48,699 nt of DNA, from NCBI GenBank assembly GCA_965660815.1, contig CBFIBG010000093.1:1-48699 (forward strand), in the 5' to 3' direction. This DNA comes from Glaciecola sp965660815. GTDB taxonomy: Bacteria; Pseudomonadota; Gammaproteobacteria; Enterobacterales; Alteromonadaceae. Positions 7,008-16,770 of this stretch are shown here, one piece after another (the stretch's first letter is position 1; each line of letters opens with the position of its first letter). Both the position numbers and the translations under genes were made by a program. The notes below the pieces were generated by a model that saw nothing but the letters and a program-made list of their open reading frames with translations, was not told the DNA's origin and did not search any database.

Positions 7008-8186
7008 ATGATAGCTCGTGAATCCAAATATATTACTACTATGGCTAACTCAAACAAACAAAACGCAATTCAGCTTAAAGCAAAATTAGATGGTTTTAAT
7101 GAACTGTCCGATGAGGTATACCAAAAAATATTGAATGCTTTAGAAGAACATTCAACCATGCCAGGATTCACAAAAGACAATAAACTAAAAGTGGCGATGT
7201 TTGATGCTAAAAACTATGACTTGGATGCTTTTCGACAAGCTAATAATAAAGAGATAGAGCTTTTGGCTCATCAAGTTCCTCTTGACCAACGAACGGCTAT
7301 GCTGGCAAAAGGCTCGAAGGTAGTTTGCGTATTTGTAAATGACAGCCTAGATAAAAGTGTCATTAAAATACTTAAAAAACTAGGGGTTGAGTTGATAGCA
7401 TTGCGTTGCGCTGGTTTTAATAATGTAGATTTAGAGCAGTGTAAAAAAGACGCCATCGATGTGGTTCGAGTTCCAGCATACTCACCTCAAGCAGTTGCAG
7501 AACACTCAGTCGCTCTTATGTTGATGTTGAATCGGAATTTACATAAAGCATACTTGCGTAACCGGTCTGGTCAATTTGTATTAGACGGATTAGTTGGATT
7601 TAACATGTATCAAAAAACGGTCGGTGTAATTGGAACCGGCAAAATTGGTAAATGTGTTATCGATATTCTGTTAGGCTTTGGATGTAAAATCCTCGCTTAT
7701 GACAAATTTCCCAATCCTGAATTAGCCTCGAACAACCACATCGAATACACAGAATTACCTGGCTTACTCGCGAAATCAGATATTATTACCTTGCATGCCC
7801 CTCTAGTAGAAGAGACATATCATTGTATAGATGATACAGCAATAAATACCATGCAGGATGGAGTAATGATTATAAACACAAGTCGTGGCGGATTGATCGA
7901 TACAAAAGCACTCATCAGAGGGCTTAAAACGGGTAAAATAAGCTCTGCGGGACTCGATGTTTATGAGGAAGAAGCTGGGATTTTCTTCAAAGATATGTCG
8001 AACCAAATACTTAACGACGATGTTTTTGCTAGGCTACTGTCATTTAGTAACGTGGTTGTGACATCTCACCAAGCGTTCCTGACGCAAGAAGCACTTTCGA
8101 ATATTGCAGAAACCACTATCAGTAATATACTAGAATATAAAGACGGAAAAAAAGGGCAACAGTTGACGAATAATTTGATCGAATAG
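7008..8186 (+). CDS. ldhA: D-lactate dehydrogenase (2-hydroxyacid dehydrogenase family)
   Basis: NAD-dependent D-2-hydroxyacid dehydrogenase very like E. coli LdhA, which reduces pyruvate to D-lactate. Shared blocks include ALRCAGFNNVDL (131-142) and VRVPAYSPQAVAEH (153-166). The NAD-binding GTGKIG is at 209-214. The expected catalytic residues are Arg293 (TSRGG), Glu322 and His354 (SHQAFLT). LdhA homology begins only at about residue 59, leaving an N-terminal extension of about 57 residues. The start is uncertain: ATGs at 7008, 7041 and 7158 all lack a clear Shine-Dalgarno sequence. The extension has protein-like composition, so I keep the longest frame. Confidence 0.88.
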   Translation: MIARESKYITTMANSNKQNAIQLKAKLDGFNELSDEVYQKILNALEEHSTMPGFTKDNKLKVAMFDAKNYDLDAFRQANNKEIELLAHQVPLDQRTAMLAKGSKVVCVFVNDSLDKSVIKILKKLGVELIALRCAGFNNVDLEQCKKDAIDVVRVPAYSPQAVAEHSVALMLMLNRNLHKAYLRNRSGQFVLDGLVGFNMYQKTVGVIGTGKIGKCVIDILLGFGCKILAYDKFPNPELASNNHIEYTELPGLLAKSDIITLHAPLVEETYHCIDDTAINTMQDGVMIINTSRGGLIDTKALIRGLKTGKISSAGLDVYEEEAGIFFKDMSNQILNDDVFARLLSFSNVVVTSHQAFLTQEALSNIAETTISNILEYKDGKKGQQLTNNLIE

Positions 8187-8270
8187 TATTAACCGATCCG
8201 TTCACTGTGATTCTCAAAAACGCATCAAATGAATGCGATGTTGCCTTTTCTTGCTCGTAATTTTGCCATC

Positions 8271-9071
8271 TCATTTAGGAGGAGTCTTATTACTTAGCTG
8301 CTCAATTTGGATACTTAAACGTTCAATTTGGAGTTGCAAATCAGACATGCTCGGTTGATTTTGATTGCGCTCAATGGAGTTTTCTTCTTCCATGACGCCC
8401 ACGACTATTCCAATAACCATGTTTAAAAATGCGAATGCGGTGAAGAATATAAACGTCATATAGAATATCCAACTCATTGGGAAAACCTCCATTGTTTCAT
8501 ATTGAATATCGGTCCAATCTTCAAACGTCATCACCCTAAATAAGGTCAGCATTGAAATGGCAATGTTACCCCACAAAACAGGGTTTATGTCTCTGAACAA
8601 ATAGCTTCCGATAGCGGCATAAATATAAAAGATAATAAACATCAGCAAAACCACGTAGCCCAAACGAGGTAGAGCTTTTAGCAACGAATTAATTAATATT
8701 CTAAGCTCAGGTATGATAGAGATCATTCGCAATACTCTAAAAATGCGAATAAGGCGAGCTAATAACACCATTTCTGACTCGTCCACGGGTATTAAACTTA
8801 TCACCACAACTAAAGTGTCAAACACGTTCCAGCCAGACTTGAAAAAAGCCTTTTTATTCTCTTCAGCAATAAACCTTATTAATATTTCAATTAAGAAAAA
8901 AAACGTAATAAAAATATCTAAGTACTTCGTAAAGGATATCGCCGTATCTGGTAAATCATAGGTTTTCGCGCCAATTTCAAGAGCAGATATTATGATCACT
9001 GTTATAACGAAGATTTCAAACAGTTTGTTATGGCGTAAATTGACTATCGATTTCTTAAGTGTTTCAAACAA
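8271..9071 (-). CDS. voltage-gated cation channel, single-domain (BacNav/CavMr-like)
   Basis: A 266-residue six-helix ion-transport protein of the inner membrane. S1 lies at about 17-34, S2 50-68, S3 81-95, and S4 103-120 has arginines every third residue (R106, R109, R112, R115), the hallmark of a voltage sensor. S5 is at 137-159 and S6 at 201-226. The pore filter is TFEDWTD (182-188), with acids at positions 3, 4 and 7, unlike the TLESWS of bacterial sodium channels. A C-terminal coiled coil (about 243-262) follows, as in the tetrameric bacterial channels. The start is TTG at 9071, supported by GAGGT ten bases upstream; no ATG fits. Confidence 0.88.
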   Translation of the reverse strand: MFETLKKSIVNLRHNKLFEIFVITVIIISALEIGAKTYDLPDTAISFTKYLDIFITFFFLIEILIRFIAEENKKAFFKSGWNVFDTLVVVISLIPVDESEMVLLARLIRIFRVLRMISIIPELRILINSLLKALPRLGYVVLLMFIIFYIYAAIGSYLFRDINPVLWGNIAISMLTLFRVMTFEDWTDIQYETMEVFPMSWIFYMTFIFFTAFAFLNMVIGIVVGVMEEENSIERNQNQPSMSDLQLQIERLSIQIEQLSNKTPPK

Positions 9072-9113
9072 AGTTATTACCTCAACAATATAACGCTAGT
9101 TTTTAATATTCAT

Positions 9114-9144
9114 AAAAAAGCTCACGTGGGAAAAACGTGAGCTT
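9114..9144 (-). terminator. intrinsic terminator of prsT
   Basis: A 10-bp perfect stem (9118-9127 with 9135-9144, AAGCTCACGT) has a 7-base loop. On the minus strand it is followed by six T's (9119-9114). It lies 20 bases past the prsT stop codon and separates prsT from the channel gene downstream. Confidence 0.85.
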
Positions 9145-9164
9145 CGATAAAAGAAAATTGATGA

Positions 9165-11957
9165 TCAGTTTAGATAAGTATCCTGCAATTGCTTTAATCG
9201 CGCTTTTGATGTGTTTGAGCTAAGACTTAAACCGTCTATTCTTCGCTTTGCGATGTCAACGTTGCCATTTACTAACAACACTTCAATAAAGTTTAGAAGA
9301 ATTTCTTCATTGCGAACATTGTTCGTCATGACTTTATTGTAGGTTTCCAAGGCTTCTTTAGGTTTGTTTTGCTTCAATAAAACTTGGCCCAAGGTGTCGG
9401 CTATTGCAATGTTATCAGATTCAATCTCAAATGCTCTGGAGGCATAATCAAAAGCCTTTGCAAGATTACCCGCTTCCATTTCTAAGTATGCAGTATTGTT
9501 TAATACCACGAAATTATCTGGAAATTGTGCAAGCACATCTTCATATACATTCAACGCTCGCTGGGGATCAGAAGAAATTAAGCGTTCTCCCAATAGTAAC
9601 TTGGGCCGAGCGTCTCTTGGGAACAGCTCAATATGATTTTCTAATATCAAAATAGCCTGTTGTCTATTATTCGATGCATCCAAGGTGTTTAAATACACCA
9701 TTAAGTTATTTAGACTCTTATTGTCTTCATAAGCAACAAATGCATCTTGAACAGCGTCTGCAGCTTTACCTTCTGTAATCGCTAATCTTGCTGCTACGCC
9801 GCGTAAAAATGGCAAAGCTTTGTATTGCTCGTCTATCGAATCGTAGACTCGCTTGCTGCGCTGTGGATCGCCACTCATTACTAAAAAATAACTTTGCATT
9901 ATCTTTATCTGAATATTGTCTTTTTTGCGCAAATATTCACTCGCCAAATTTGCTCCCTCAGCAAATTCTCTTTTTAAATCATGTATTACCAAACGGCCTA
10001 ATGTCGCATTAATTTTATTAGGATATAGATCTACCCATGTTTCATAGTGCGTTTCGGCGTCATCTAGTCGGTTACTTCTCAATAACGCGGCGCCTTTAAT
10101 CGGCCAAAAATTTGGTGGTGCGCTGCGGTCGGTAGGGATATTTGCAAGAGATTCTAATGCGGATTCATAGTTTCTGCTGGTAACGGCGACCCTAGCGTAT
10201 AGCAAGGCAAGATTTGCATCGTTTGGATAACGACTCACAATTTCTTTTACTTTTTGTTCTGCTTCTTCCCCTTCTCCAATTTCCGATTTAGCCGCAAAGT
10301 AACTGGCTAAAACAGCTGAATTTTCAGGAAAATCTTCAATCATAGAAGTGAGTTTGTCGACCGCTGACTGATAACGTTCTTGTCTTAAATCTAACCGTAC
10401 ATCAGACAAGCGAACCGGCAAAGATGCGTCGTCTATCAATTTAGCTTTGTTAATTACAACCGAGGCTTCTGCATATCTGGCTTGGCGCTGCAGAATTTCT
10501 GCCTCTAACACATAACCATCGACGTTTTTTGGCTCTTCTCTTTGCCATTCCTCTGCTAGTTCAAGGCCTTTTTCGTATTGCTCAGTACTCAAATAAGCAC
10601 CCGCTAAGGTCGCTTTCGCGGTCGCAGACTCTGGAGCCTTTTCAACGGCGCTTTCTAAATTAACGACTCCTTCAACGTCATTAATGGATAGCTTTAACAC
10701 GCCCAAACGCGCAAGATCTTCGGGCGATTCTGTGACCTTTTCAGCCTCAGCTATAACGGATCTTGCCGCTTCAATATTGCCAGATTTGATTAATTCATAT
10801 CCAGCGCGTGAAAATAACGAGGCATCGCTAGTATCTCCAGCTTCTATTCGTTGCAGGATTTCTCCTGCATCATCGCCCATATTAGATTGTAACTGACTGG
10901 CAGCCAGTATTCTTAGACCAGGGTGATTATCTGGCAAGAATGAAGCGATGACAGATAAATGCCCTACCGCCGCTGGAAACTCTTGTATTTCATAAGAGGC
11001 TAAACCTGCAATCAGCCTAGCGGCTGGATTAGCGTTTCCTAAGCGAATAGATTGTTCAGCAAACTCTTTCGCCGCTGGGTAATCTTTAACCGCAGCTCTG
11101 GCAACAGACTTCAACTGTAACAGTTCAGGGTTATTCTCACTGATGGCCATTAACTCATCAATGTAGACCTCGGCTCTTTCAGGCTGTTTCTGTTCTATCA
11201 GCATATTGGCAATAGAAAACTTTGCCTGCACATCATTCGGCGCAACTTTGAGATACTCTTCATAGAGCTCCGCGCCTTTTTCACCTTCTCCATTTAAGGT
11301 ATATAACCTTGCTGCGGTGTTTATGACATCTCTGTTCAAAGGATCCTTTTCATAGGCTTTTTCTGCTTCTGCAAGAGCGTTTTCAGCATCTTCGTTGAAA
11401 ATGAACAAATAAGAATTTACTAAATCTTTATAAACTGAGTCACTTGCGATCTTTTGCAATTCTGCAATTAATGCTCTGGACTCTTCTTCTTTATTGAGAA
11501 CGACAAGCGATGATAACTTACGAAATCCCGCTTCGAGTTTATCTTCGTTAGGAAGATTGCTATTTAAGATATCCAGTTGGGAAAGTTCTACGTTTGCTCC
11601 TGAACGCTGTAAAGCAACTGTCAGCAAGGGAAGAACTTTTGATTCTTCGTAGCCAAGCTCTATTGCTCGCGATAGTTCCTTTTCAGCAGAAGGGTAATCT
11701 TCAAGTTCAAGATGCAGTTTACCTAGTTCAAAACGCGCCTCTGCTGAGCGGACATTTTTCTGCACTGCATTTTTTAGGGCAACAACAGCGGCCTGCTTAT
11801 CACCATTTGCCGCAAATTGCTGAGCTTCTAGCATAAACTCTTCGGAGGTTTTTTCTTGGCAAGCGCTTACTAACATCAGAGCAATAATAATGACTGAAAT
11901 TCGCTTGACTAGCTTACTCGCGTTGACGTTGACAACTGAAAATAGTGAATATTTCAT
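9165..11957 (-). CDS. prsT: PEP-CTERM system TPR-repeat lipoprotein PrsT
   Basis: A 930-residue lipoprotein made almost wholly of TPR repeats. The N-terminus is a lipoprotein signal with lipobox VSAC (Cys33). About 20 or more 34-residue TPR units follow, for example QAAVVALKNAVQKN near residue 55 and repeated A-x-Y/F-E patterns to the C-terminus. Length and layout match the PrsT family linked to exosortase/PEP-CTERM protein sorting and exopolysaccharide. The role is probably scaffolding at the envelope; the precise function is not established. The ATG has AGAAGG five bases upstream. No exosortase gene is in the window, but a PEP-CTERM-like protein lies about 5 kb away. Confidence 0.88.
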   Translation of the reverse strand: MKYSLFSVVNVNASKLVKRISVIIIALMLVSACQEKTSEEFMLEAQQFAANGDKQAAVVALKNAVQKNVRSAEARFELGKLHLELEDYPSAEKELSRAIELGYEESKVLPLLTVALQRSGANVELSQLDILNSNLPNEDKLEAGFRKLSSLVVLNKEEESRALIAELQKIASDSVYKDLVNSYLFIFNEDAENALAEAEKAYEKDPLNRDVINTAARLYTLNGEGEKGAELYEEYLKVAPNDVQAKFSIANMLIEQKQPERAEVYIDELMAISENNPELLQLKSVARAAVKDYPAAKEFAEQSIRLGNANPAARLIAGLASYEIQEFPAAVGHLSVIASFLPDNHPGLRILAASQLQSNMGDDAGEILQRIEAGDTSDASLFSRAGYELIKSGNIEAARSVIAEAEKVTESPEDLARLGVLKLSINDVEGVVNLESAVEKAPESATAKATLAGAYLSTEQYEKGLELAEEWQREEPKNVDGYVLEAEILQRQARYAEASVVINKAKLIDDASLPVRLSDVRLDLRQERYQSAVDKLTSMIEDFPENSAVLASYFAAKSEIGEGEEAEQKVKEIVSRYPNDANLALLYARVAVTSRNYESALESLANIPTDRSAPPNFWPIKGAALLRSNRLDDAETHYETWVDLYPNKINATLGRLVIHDLKREFAEGANLASEYLRKKDNIQIKIMQSYFLVMSGDPQRSKRVYDSIDEQYKALPFLRGVAARLAITEGKAADAVQDAFVAYEDNKSLNNLMVYLNTLDASNNRQQAILILENHIELFPRDARPKLLLGERLISSDPQRALNVYEDVLAQFPDNFVVLNNTAYLEMEAGNLAKAFDYASRAFEIESDNIAIADTLGQVLLKQNKPKEALETYNKVMTNNVRNEEILLNFIEVLLVNGNVDIAKRRIDGLSLSSNTSKARLKQLQDTYLN

Positions 11958-12087
11958 TTAGCCTTCTACCTTTTGTTATTAACTTCCATTTCACCTAGCT
12001 TACATTTTAGCCAAAAAATTAAGCCAGTCACCTTATTTAAACACAGGATTGGTGATTTGTTTAATAGTATCTGCGTATAAATTGCCG

Positions 12088-12093
12088 TATAAT
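12088..12093 (+). promoter_or_regulatory. possible -10 element of deaD
   Basis: A perfect TATAAT hexamer 65 bases upstream of the deaD start, in the prsT/deaD divergent gap. No recognisable -35 hexamer lies at the usual distance, so the assignment is tentative. Confidence 0.35.
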
Positions 12094-12158
12094 ATAGTTT
12101 GTTTTGGCCTTCGCATCCTCTCTGCTTTGCCTTTTGTTCTACTAATTCAGGAAATAAC

Positions 12159-13868
12159 ATGACCGACAGCGTCAATATCACGTTTAAAGACTTAAACTTG
12201 CCCACAGAAATATTGCAGGCTTTAGAGAAAGTAGGTTACGAAAAACCCTCTCCGATACAAGCTAAAAGCATCCCCTTACTGCTTGAAGGGCACGATTTAC
12301 TCGGACAAGCTCAAACAGGTACAGGCAAAACAGCCGCCTTCGCGTTACCTATGCTTTCCAACATTAATCCCGACGAAGCACATACTCAGCTTTTAGTCTT
12401 AGCACCCACGAGAGAATTGGCGATTCAGGTTGCAGAAGCCTTCCAAGTCTATGCCAGCTTCTCAAAGAAAATTCGAGTGTTACCCATATACGGTGGCCAG
12501 TCTTACGATAACCAAATACGTCAGTTGAAGCGTGGCGTGCAAGTTGTTGTTGGGACGCCAGGAAGAATAATTGATCATATTAAACGCAAAACACTTAAAC
12601 TAGACCAACTTAGCTATCTAGTTCTAGATGAAGCGGATGAAATGTTGCGCATGGGATTTATTGACGATGTAGAACTTATTTTAAGTCACGCTCCAGAAGG
12701 TCGACAAACAGCTTTGTTCTCCGCAACAATGCCAGCTCAAATTAAAAAGATATCACAGCGATATTTAAATAATCCGAAACATATAAAAATAGAATCCAAA
12801 GTTAGCACTGCCAGTACTATCCGCCAACGCTACTGTCAAGTTGCAGGCCATCACAAATTGGAAGCGCTCACTAGAATATTTGAAGTAGAAGAATTTGACG
12901 CAGTCATTGTATTTGTTAGGACTAAAACAGCCACCGTTGAACTCGCCGATAAATTAGCAGCGAGAGGTTACGACGTAGAACCTTTAAATGGCGATATTGC
13001 TCAAGCCGCGCGCGAGCGGACAGTAGACAAGTTGAAACAGGGCAAAATAGACATTCTAGTTGCTACAGATGTAGTTGCTAGAGGCCTTGACGTAGAACGA
13101 GTGAGTCATGTGGTTAACTATGATGTACCTCACGACACCGAATCTTATGTTCACAGAATTGGTCGAACAGGACGAGCAGGACGTGAAGGTGATGCAATCT
13201 TATTTATTTCACATCGCGAAAAACGATTATTATTCGCTATCGAGAAAGCAACAAAACAAAATATTGCTAGCATGGATATCCCGTCTATAAGCGAGTTAAA
13301 CGAATCTCGTTTGGGGCGTTTCAAAAAGAACGTAATGGAAGCATTAAATAGCGATAAAATTGAGTCATATATGCCAGTGGTTGATTCCATTTTAAAAGAG
13401 TCAGAAGCGTCCCCAGAGATGGTGATGGCCGCGCTGGCTAGCGTTGCTCAAGGTGATGAACCTCTTCTTCTAAGTGAGTCAGATCGCCCTGATGTGCACG
13501 CAAAACCAACATTTAAAGAAAGATCGCAAAGAAGTGACAAGCGTGGCGCCAAAGATGGGAACAGAGAGCGACGTCCTAGCAAGCCTAGAGGCAAACCTGA
13601 AGCTGGCATGAAACGTTTTCGCATCGAAGTTGGATATGTTCACGGTGCAAAACCTGGAAACATAGTCGGCGCGATCGCTAATGAAGGTAATATCAGCAGC
13701 AAGAATATCGGAGCGATAGACATCCACGATAGTTTTACGTTCGTTGACTTGCCTGACAGTCTGCCAAATAATACCAAAGAGACGCTGCAAAAAACGAGAG
13801 TGTCTGGTCAACGTCTAAATCTAAGAGAATGGTCTGATGAGCCGCCGAAAAGAAAGAAAAAAAAGTAG
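12159..13868 (+). CDS. deaD: DEAD-box ATP-dependent RNA helicase DeaD/CsdA
   Basis: Cold-shock-type RNA helicase that unwinds structured RNA in ribosome assembly and mRNA decay. The 569-residue protein has the Q motif (about 28-35), Walker A AQTGTGKT (51-58), PTREL (83-87), DEAD (157-160), SAT (188-190) and HRIGRTGR (332-339). A basic, arginine/lysine-rich linker (about 450-480) leads to the DbpA-type RNA-binding domain (KRFRIEVGY to LNLREW, about 485-555). It lacks the long Arg/Gly tail of E. coli DeaD (629 residues). The start is the ATG at 12159, preceded by AGGAAA; homology also begins there. A strong terminator follows. Confidence 0.95.
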   Translation: MTDSVNITFKDLNLPTEILQALEKVGYEKPSPIQAKSIPLLLEGHDLLGQAQTGTGKTAAFALPMLSNINPDEAHTQLLVLAPTRELAIQVAEAFQVYASFSKKIRVLPIYGGQSYDNQIRQLKRGVQVVVGTPGRIIDHIKRKTLKLDQLSYLVLDEADEMLRMGFIDDVELILSHAPEGRQTALFSATMPAQIKKISQRYLNNPKHIKIESKVSTASTIRQRYCQVAGHHKLEALTRIFEVEEFDAVIVFVRTKTATVELADKLAARGYDVEPLNGDIAQAARERTVDKLKQGKIDILVATDVVARGLDVERVSHVVNYDVPHDTESYVHRIGRTGRAGREGDAILFISHREKRLLFAIEKATKQNIASMDIPSISELNESRLGRFKKNVMEALNSDKIESYMPVVDSILKESEASPEMVMAALASVAQGDEPLLLSESDRPDVHAKPTFKERSQRSDKRGAKDGNRERRPSKPRGKPEAGMKRFRIEVGYVHGAKPGNIVGAIANEGNISSKNIGAIDIHDSFTFVDLPDSLPNNTKETLQKTRVSGQRLNLREWSDEPPKRKKKK

Positions 13869-13930
13869 ACTAATGCAAAATCAAGAAACGATATAGCAGT
13901 TCACAACGACGCGTCTTGTTTTGATAGCTC

Positions 13931-13967
13931 AAAAAGGAATAAAACCTATTTTTTTATTCCTTTTTTT
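13931..13967 (+). terminator. intrinsic terminator of deaD
   Basis: AAAAAGGAATAAAA (13931-13944) pairs with TTTTATTCCTTTTT (13952-13965) around a 7-base loop, with a continuous T-run at 13961-13967. It lies 63 bases after the deaD stop. The stem is A/T-rich but long. Confidence 0.8.
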
Positions 13968-14064
13968 ATTTGCATTTCGTGGGACAATTTATCCAATGTG
14001 TCATTGGTGTTTATGGCTATCCACTAGTGAACTTTGTTAAAGTTACCCAATAGGTCTAGTTAGA

Positions 14065-15456
14065 ATGAAGTATTTTCCCATTTTTGTTGACGCCTCCCAT
14101 ATCAACTGTCTTGTTGTTGGAGCTGGCGAAGTGGCTGCGCGCAAGTGCGAACTGTTGTTAAAGACACCGGCAAAAGTTACGGTAGTCGCTCCATGGGTAA
14201 GCGATACCGTAAATTCATTAGCTAGCTTAGAAAACGTTACACTTGTTCGTAGAGAGTACAAGACTTCCGATTTGAACGGTCAACAACTTGTTTTCGTCGC
14301 GACAGACTGCGAGGACACGAATAAACGAATTCACGATGAAGCGCATTCAAGGGGGATTTTTGTCAACGTTGTTGACAATACCCCTCTTTGCAAATTTATT
14401 ACGCCTTCAATCGTTGACCGCTCTCCTATAATCATTGCAATGTCTAGTGGCGGCGTAGCTCCAGTCCTGCTTAGATATATAAGACAAAAGCTAGAAACTG
14501 TATTGCCTACCAGTATAAGAAAGTTAGGGACTTTTTCTGAGAAATTTCGCGATAAAGTAAAAAGTGCTTTAAACAATGTAACTGAACGGCGTTACTTCTG
14601 GGAAGATGTACTGGACGGTGATATTGGCGAAAATGTCCTTCAAGGCAATGACAAAAAAGCAGAAGAACAACTTGAAGCGTCCTTACAGATGTTCAATTCG
14701 GCACAGAAAACGAAAGGGCAGGTATATCTTGTGGGTGCCGGGCCTGGAGATCCCGACCTATTGACTTTCCGAGCTTTAAGACTTATGCAAAAGGCAGATG
14801 TTGTCGTTTATGATAGATTGGTGTCAAAACCTATATTAGAACTAGTAAGACGTGATGCTGAAAAGATATATGTCGGTAAAGCAAAAAGCAATCACACTAT
14901 CCCACAAGAAGAAATTAATCAATTACTTGCGAAGCTAGCACATGAAGGAAACCGCGTTGTAAGACTAAAAGGTGGAGATCCATTTATATTTGGTCGAGGA
15001 GGAGAAGAGATAGAAACCCTGATTGAGCAAGGGATAGAATTTCAGGTCGTACCAGGTATCACTGCGGCTAATGGTGCATCGAGTTATGCTGGGATCCCAT
15101 TGACCCATAGAGACCATGCTCAGTCTGTGACTTTTACAACGGGACATCTGAAAAATAATACAATTGATTTAGATTGGGGATCTCTGGTAAAACCCAAACA
15201 CACTCTTGTTTTTTATATGGGTCTTACAGGCTTATCTATAATATGCGACAACTTGGTCAAACATGGCATGCATGAGGACACGCCTATTGCCTTGATTGAA
15301 TCTGCTACACGAAATGATCAAAAAGTCGTGACCGGTACCATTTCTGACATCATTAGTCACCCAGAGCTCTCAGAACTAAAGCCTCCTACACTGATTATTG
15401 TGGGAGGAGTCGTTTCACTGCATGAACAGCTCAATTGGTTTAATATTCATTCGTGA
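14065..15456 (+). CDS. cysG: siroheme synthase CysG (trifunctional)
   Basis: Makes siroheme from uroporphyrinogen III for sulfite and nitrite reductases. The 463-residue protein fuses two modules, as in E. coli CysG (457). The N-terminal precorrin-2 dehydrogenase/ferrochelatase has the NAD-binding VGAGEVAARK (18-27), catalytic Asp104 in NVVD and the phosphorylatable Ser128 in SSGG. The C-terminal uroporphyrinogen methyltransferase starts near 218, with VGAGPGDPDLL (223-233) and LKGGDPFIFGRGGEE (301-315). It stands alone between deaD and a transglutaminase-like gene; no sulfate-assimilation genes are adjacent. The Shine-Dalgarno sequence is weak, but the start fits the family. Confidence 0.96.
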   Translation: MKYFPIFVDASHINCLVVGAGEVAARKCELLLKTPAKVTVVAPWVSDTVNSLASLENVTLVRREYKTSDLNGQQLVFVATDCEDTNKRIHDEAHSRGIFVNVVDNTPLCKFITPSIVDRSPIIIAMSSGGVAPVLLRYIRQKLETVLPTSIRKLGTFSEKFRDKVKSALNNVTERRYFWEDVLDGDIGENVLQGNDKKAEEQLEASLQMFNSAQKTKGQVYLVGAGPGDPDLLTFRALRLMQKADVVVYDRLVSKPILELVRRDAEKIYVGKAKSNHTIPQEEINQLLAKLAHEGNRVVRLKGGDPFIFGRGGEEIETLIEQGIEFQVVPGITAANGASSYAGIPLTHRDHAQSVTFTTGHLKNNTIDLDWGSLVKPKHTLVFYMGLTGLSIICDNLVKHGMHEDTPIALIESATRNDQKVVTGTISDIISHPELSELKPPTLIIVGGVVSLHEQLNWFNIHS

Positions 15457-15673
15457 TTAATTGAACATCTTAATATCTTCCACGCTTACTAACAAAATTA
15501 GAGTTTGATATTGGAATAGCAACGCATTATCAGCAAGAAGTGGAATCAAACAGTTTATGCACTTTAGCCTGCGATCGGCTCTGGATAGACTTAATATAAT
15601 CGATAAAAACAATTACTCTTACCGATAAGTTGCCGATAAGTTAATTTATGTATATTCGTCAGGTAATCCACAA

Positions 15674-16681
15674 ATGAAAACCAAACACAATAAAGAGAAT
15701 AAACTCAGAGAGGTTTTAAAATACATAAGGTGGGGGTTTATTGCTTGGACGCTGATATTGTTTACATTATTTATCGCTTTAACAACAGAAGCGAGCGCTA
15801 AGCAACTCTCTTTTTCTAAACTTAATAAAGGGAAAACAACGCAGTTTAGCTATACATGGCAAAATGAAGGCGCTCACTATTCACTTGTGTTCGAGCTAAA
15901 TAACCAAGCATTATTGAATACCCCCGATTCACCAGCAAATTATAACGAAAGTCTTCTACAAGATTATGTATATTCAGAGGTGTTGAGAGTTGCAAGCCAA
16001 GTTGACCCCTCCAGAGCAAAAGTGAATATCAAACGCGAACCTCAAGGGCTATCATTTAATGTAAAAAGTCGACAGAATAATTATGCTAACGAAATAATGA
16101 TGAAACTGAAAAGCACACATGCAAATGCTCAACAACGCTATTGGGATAAAGCTTTTATCACCTCTTATAGTGCACCAAACGGCCAAACTGGCATCAGACA
16201 TGACCACGCTAGATACACTAAATTAAGCGCGTCTGCTTTAAAGCCTATTATAAAGAGTATAAAACAGATGCAGGTTAATCCCAATGATAGCCGAGAATTT
16301 ATAAGCATATTAATGAGTTGGATTCAGACTATACCGTATAGCCGCCTTGAAAACAGGCTCTACTTAAACGGAGCTGGCTTCGTCGCACCTCGTGACTTGC
16401 TCTACTCTAATCAAGGTGATTGTGACAGCAAATCGACATTAATGGCAGCAGTTTTAAAAGCATATAGCCAAACAATAAACCTACAAATGGTCTACTTGCC
16501 GGAGCATGCGTTGCTCGCTCTTGCTATGCCTGCTAAGCCAAGTGAAAGCACAATTATTCACAATGGCATACAATTCGTATTACTTGAACCAACAGGGCCC
16601 GCACAATATAAGATTGGAGAAGTTGCTGAGTCAACTAATTTGGCAATTCTCAATCGTCAATATGATTTAACTCCGCTTTAA
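15674..16681 (+). CDS. transglutaminase-like membrane or secreted protein
   Basis: A 335-residue protein of unknown role. One hydrophobic helix (about 20-38) follows a basic N-terminus and may be a membrane anchor or an uncleaved-type signal; an ASA site (40-42) would also allow cleavage. The C-terminal half carries a transglutaminase/cysteine-protease-like triad: Cys250 in GDCDSKS, His278 in PEHALLAL and Glu305 in LLEPTG. The usual Asp in the third position is replaced by Glu if the alignment is right. The GDCDSKS-EHALLAL spacing resembles DUF-type transglutaminase-like domains of the bacterial periplasm. Neighbours give no pathway clue, and the specific substrate cannot be predicted. Confidence 0.75.
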   Translation: MKTKHNKENKLREVLKYIRWGFIAWTLILFTLFIALTTEASAKQLSFSKLNKGKTTQFSYTWQNEGAHYSLVFELNNQALLNTPDSPANYNESLLQDYVYSEVLRVASQVDPSRAKVNIKREPQGLSFNVKSRQNNYANEIMMKLKSTHANAQQRYWDKAFITSYSAPNGQTGIRHDHARYTKLSASALKPIIKSIKQMQVNPNDSREFISILMSWIQTIPYSRLENRLYLNGAGFVAPRDLLYSNQGDCDSKSTLMAAVLKAYSQTINLQMVYLPEHALLALAMPAKPSESTIIHNGIQFVLLEPTGPAQYKIGEVAESTNLAILNRQYDLTPL

Positions 16682-16770
16682 CTCCCCCCGTTTAGAAGAT
16701 GTAGTCAAAACAAGATACATGTTTGGCTTAAAGTATCTAATTGGGATAAAAGTGTAAAAAAAACTGACAA

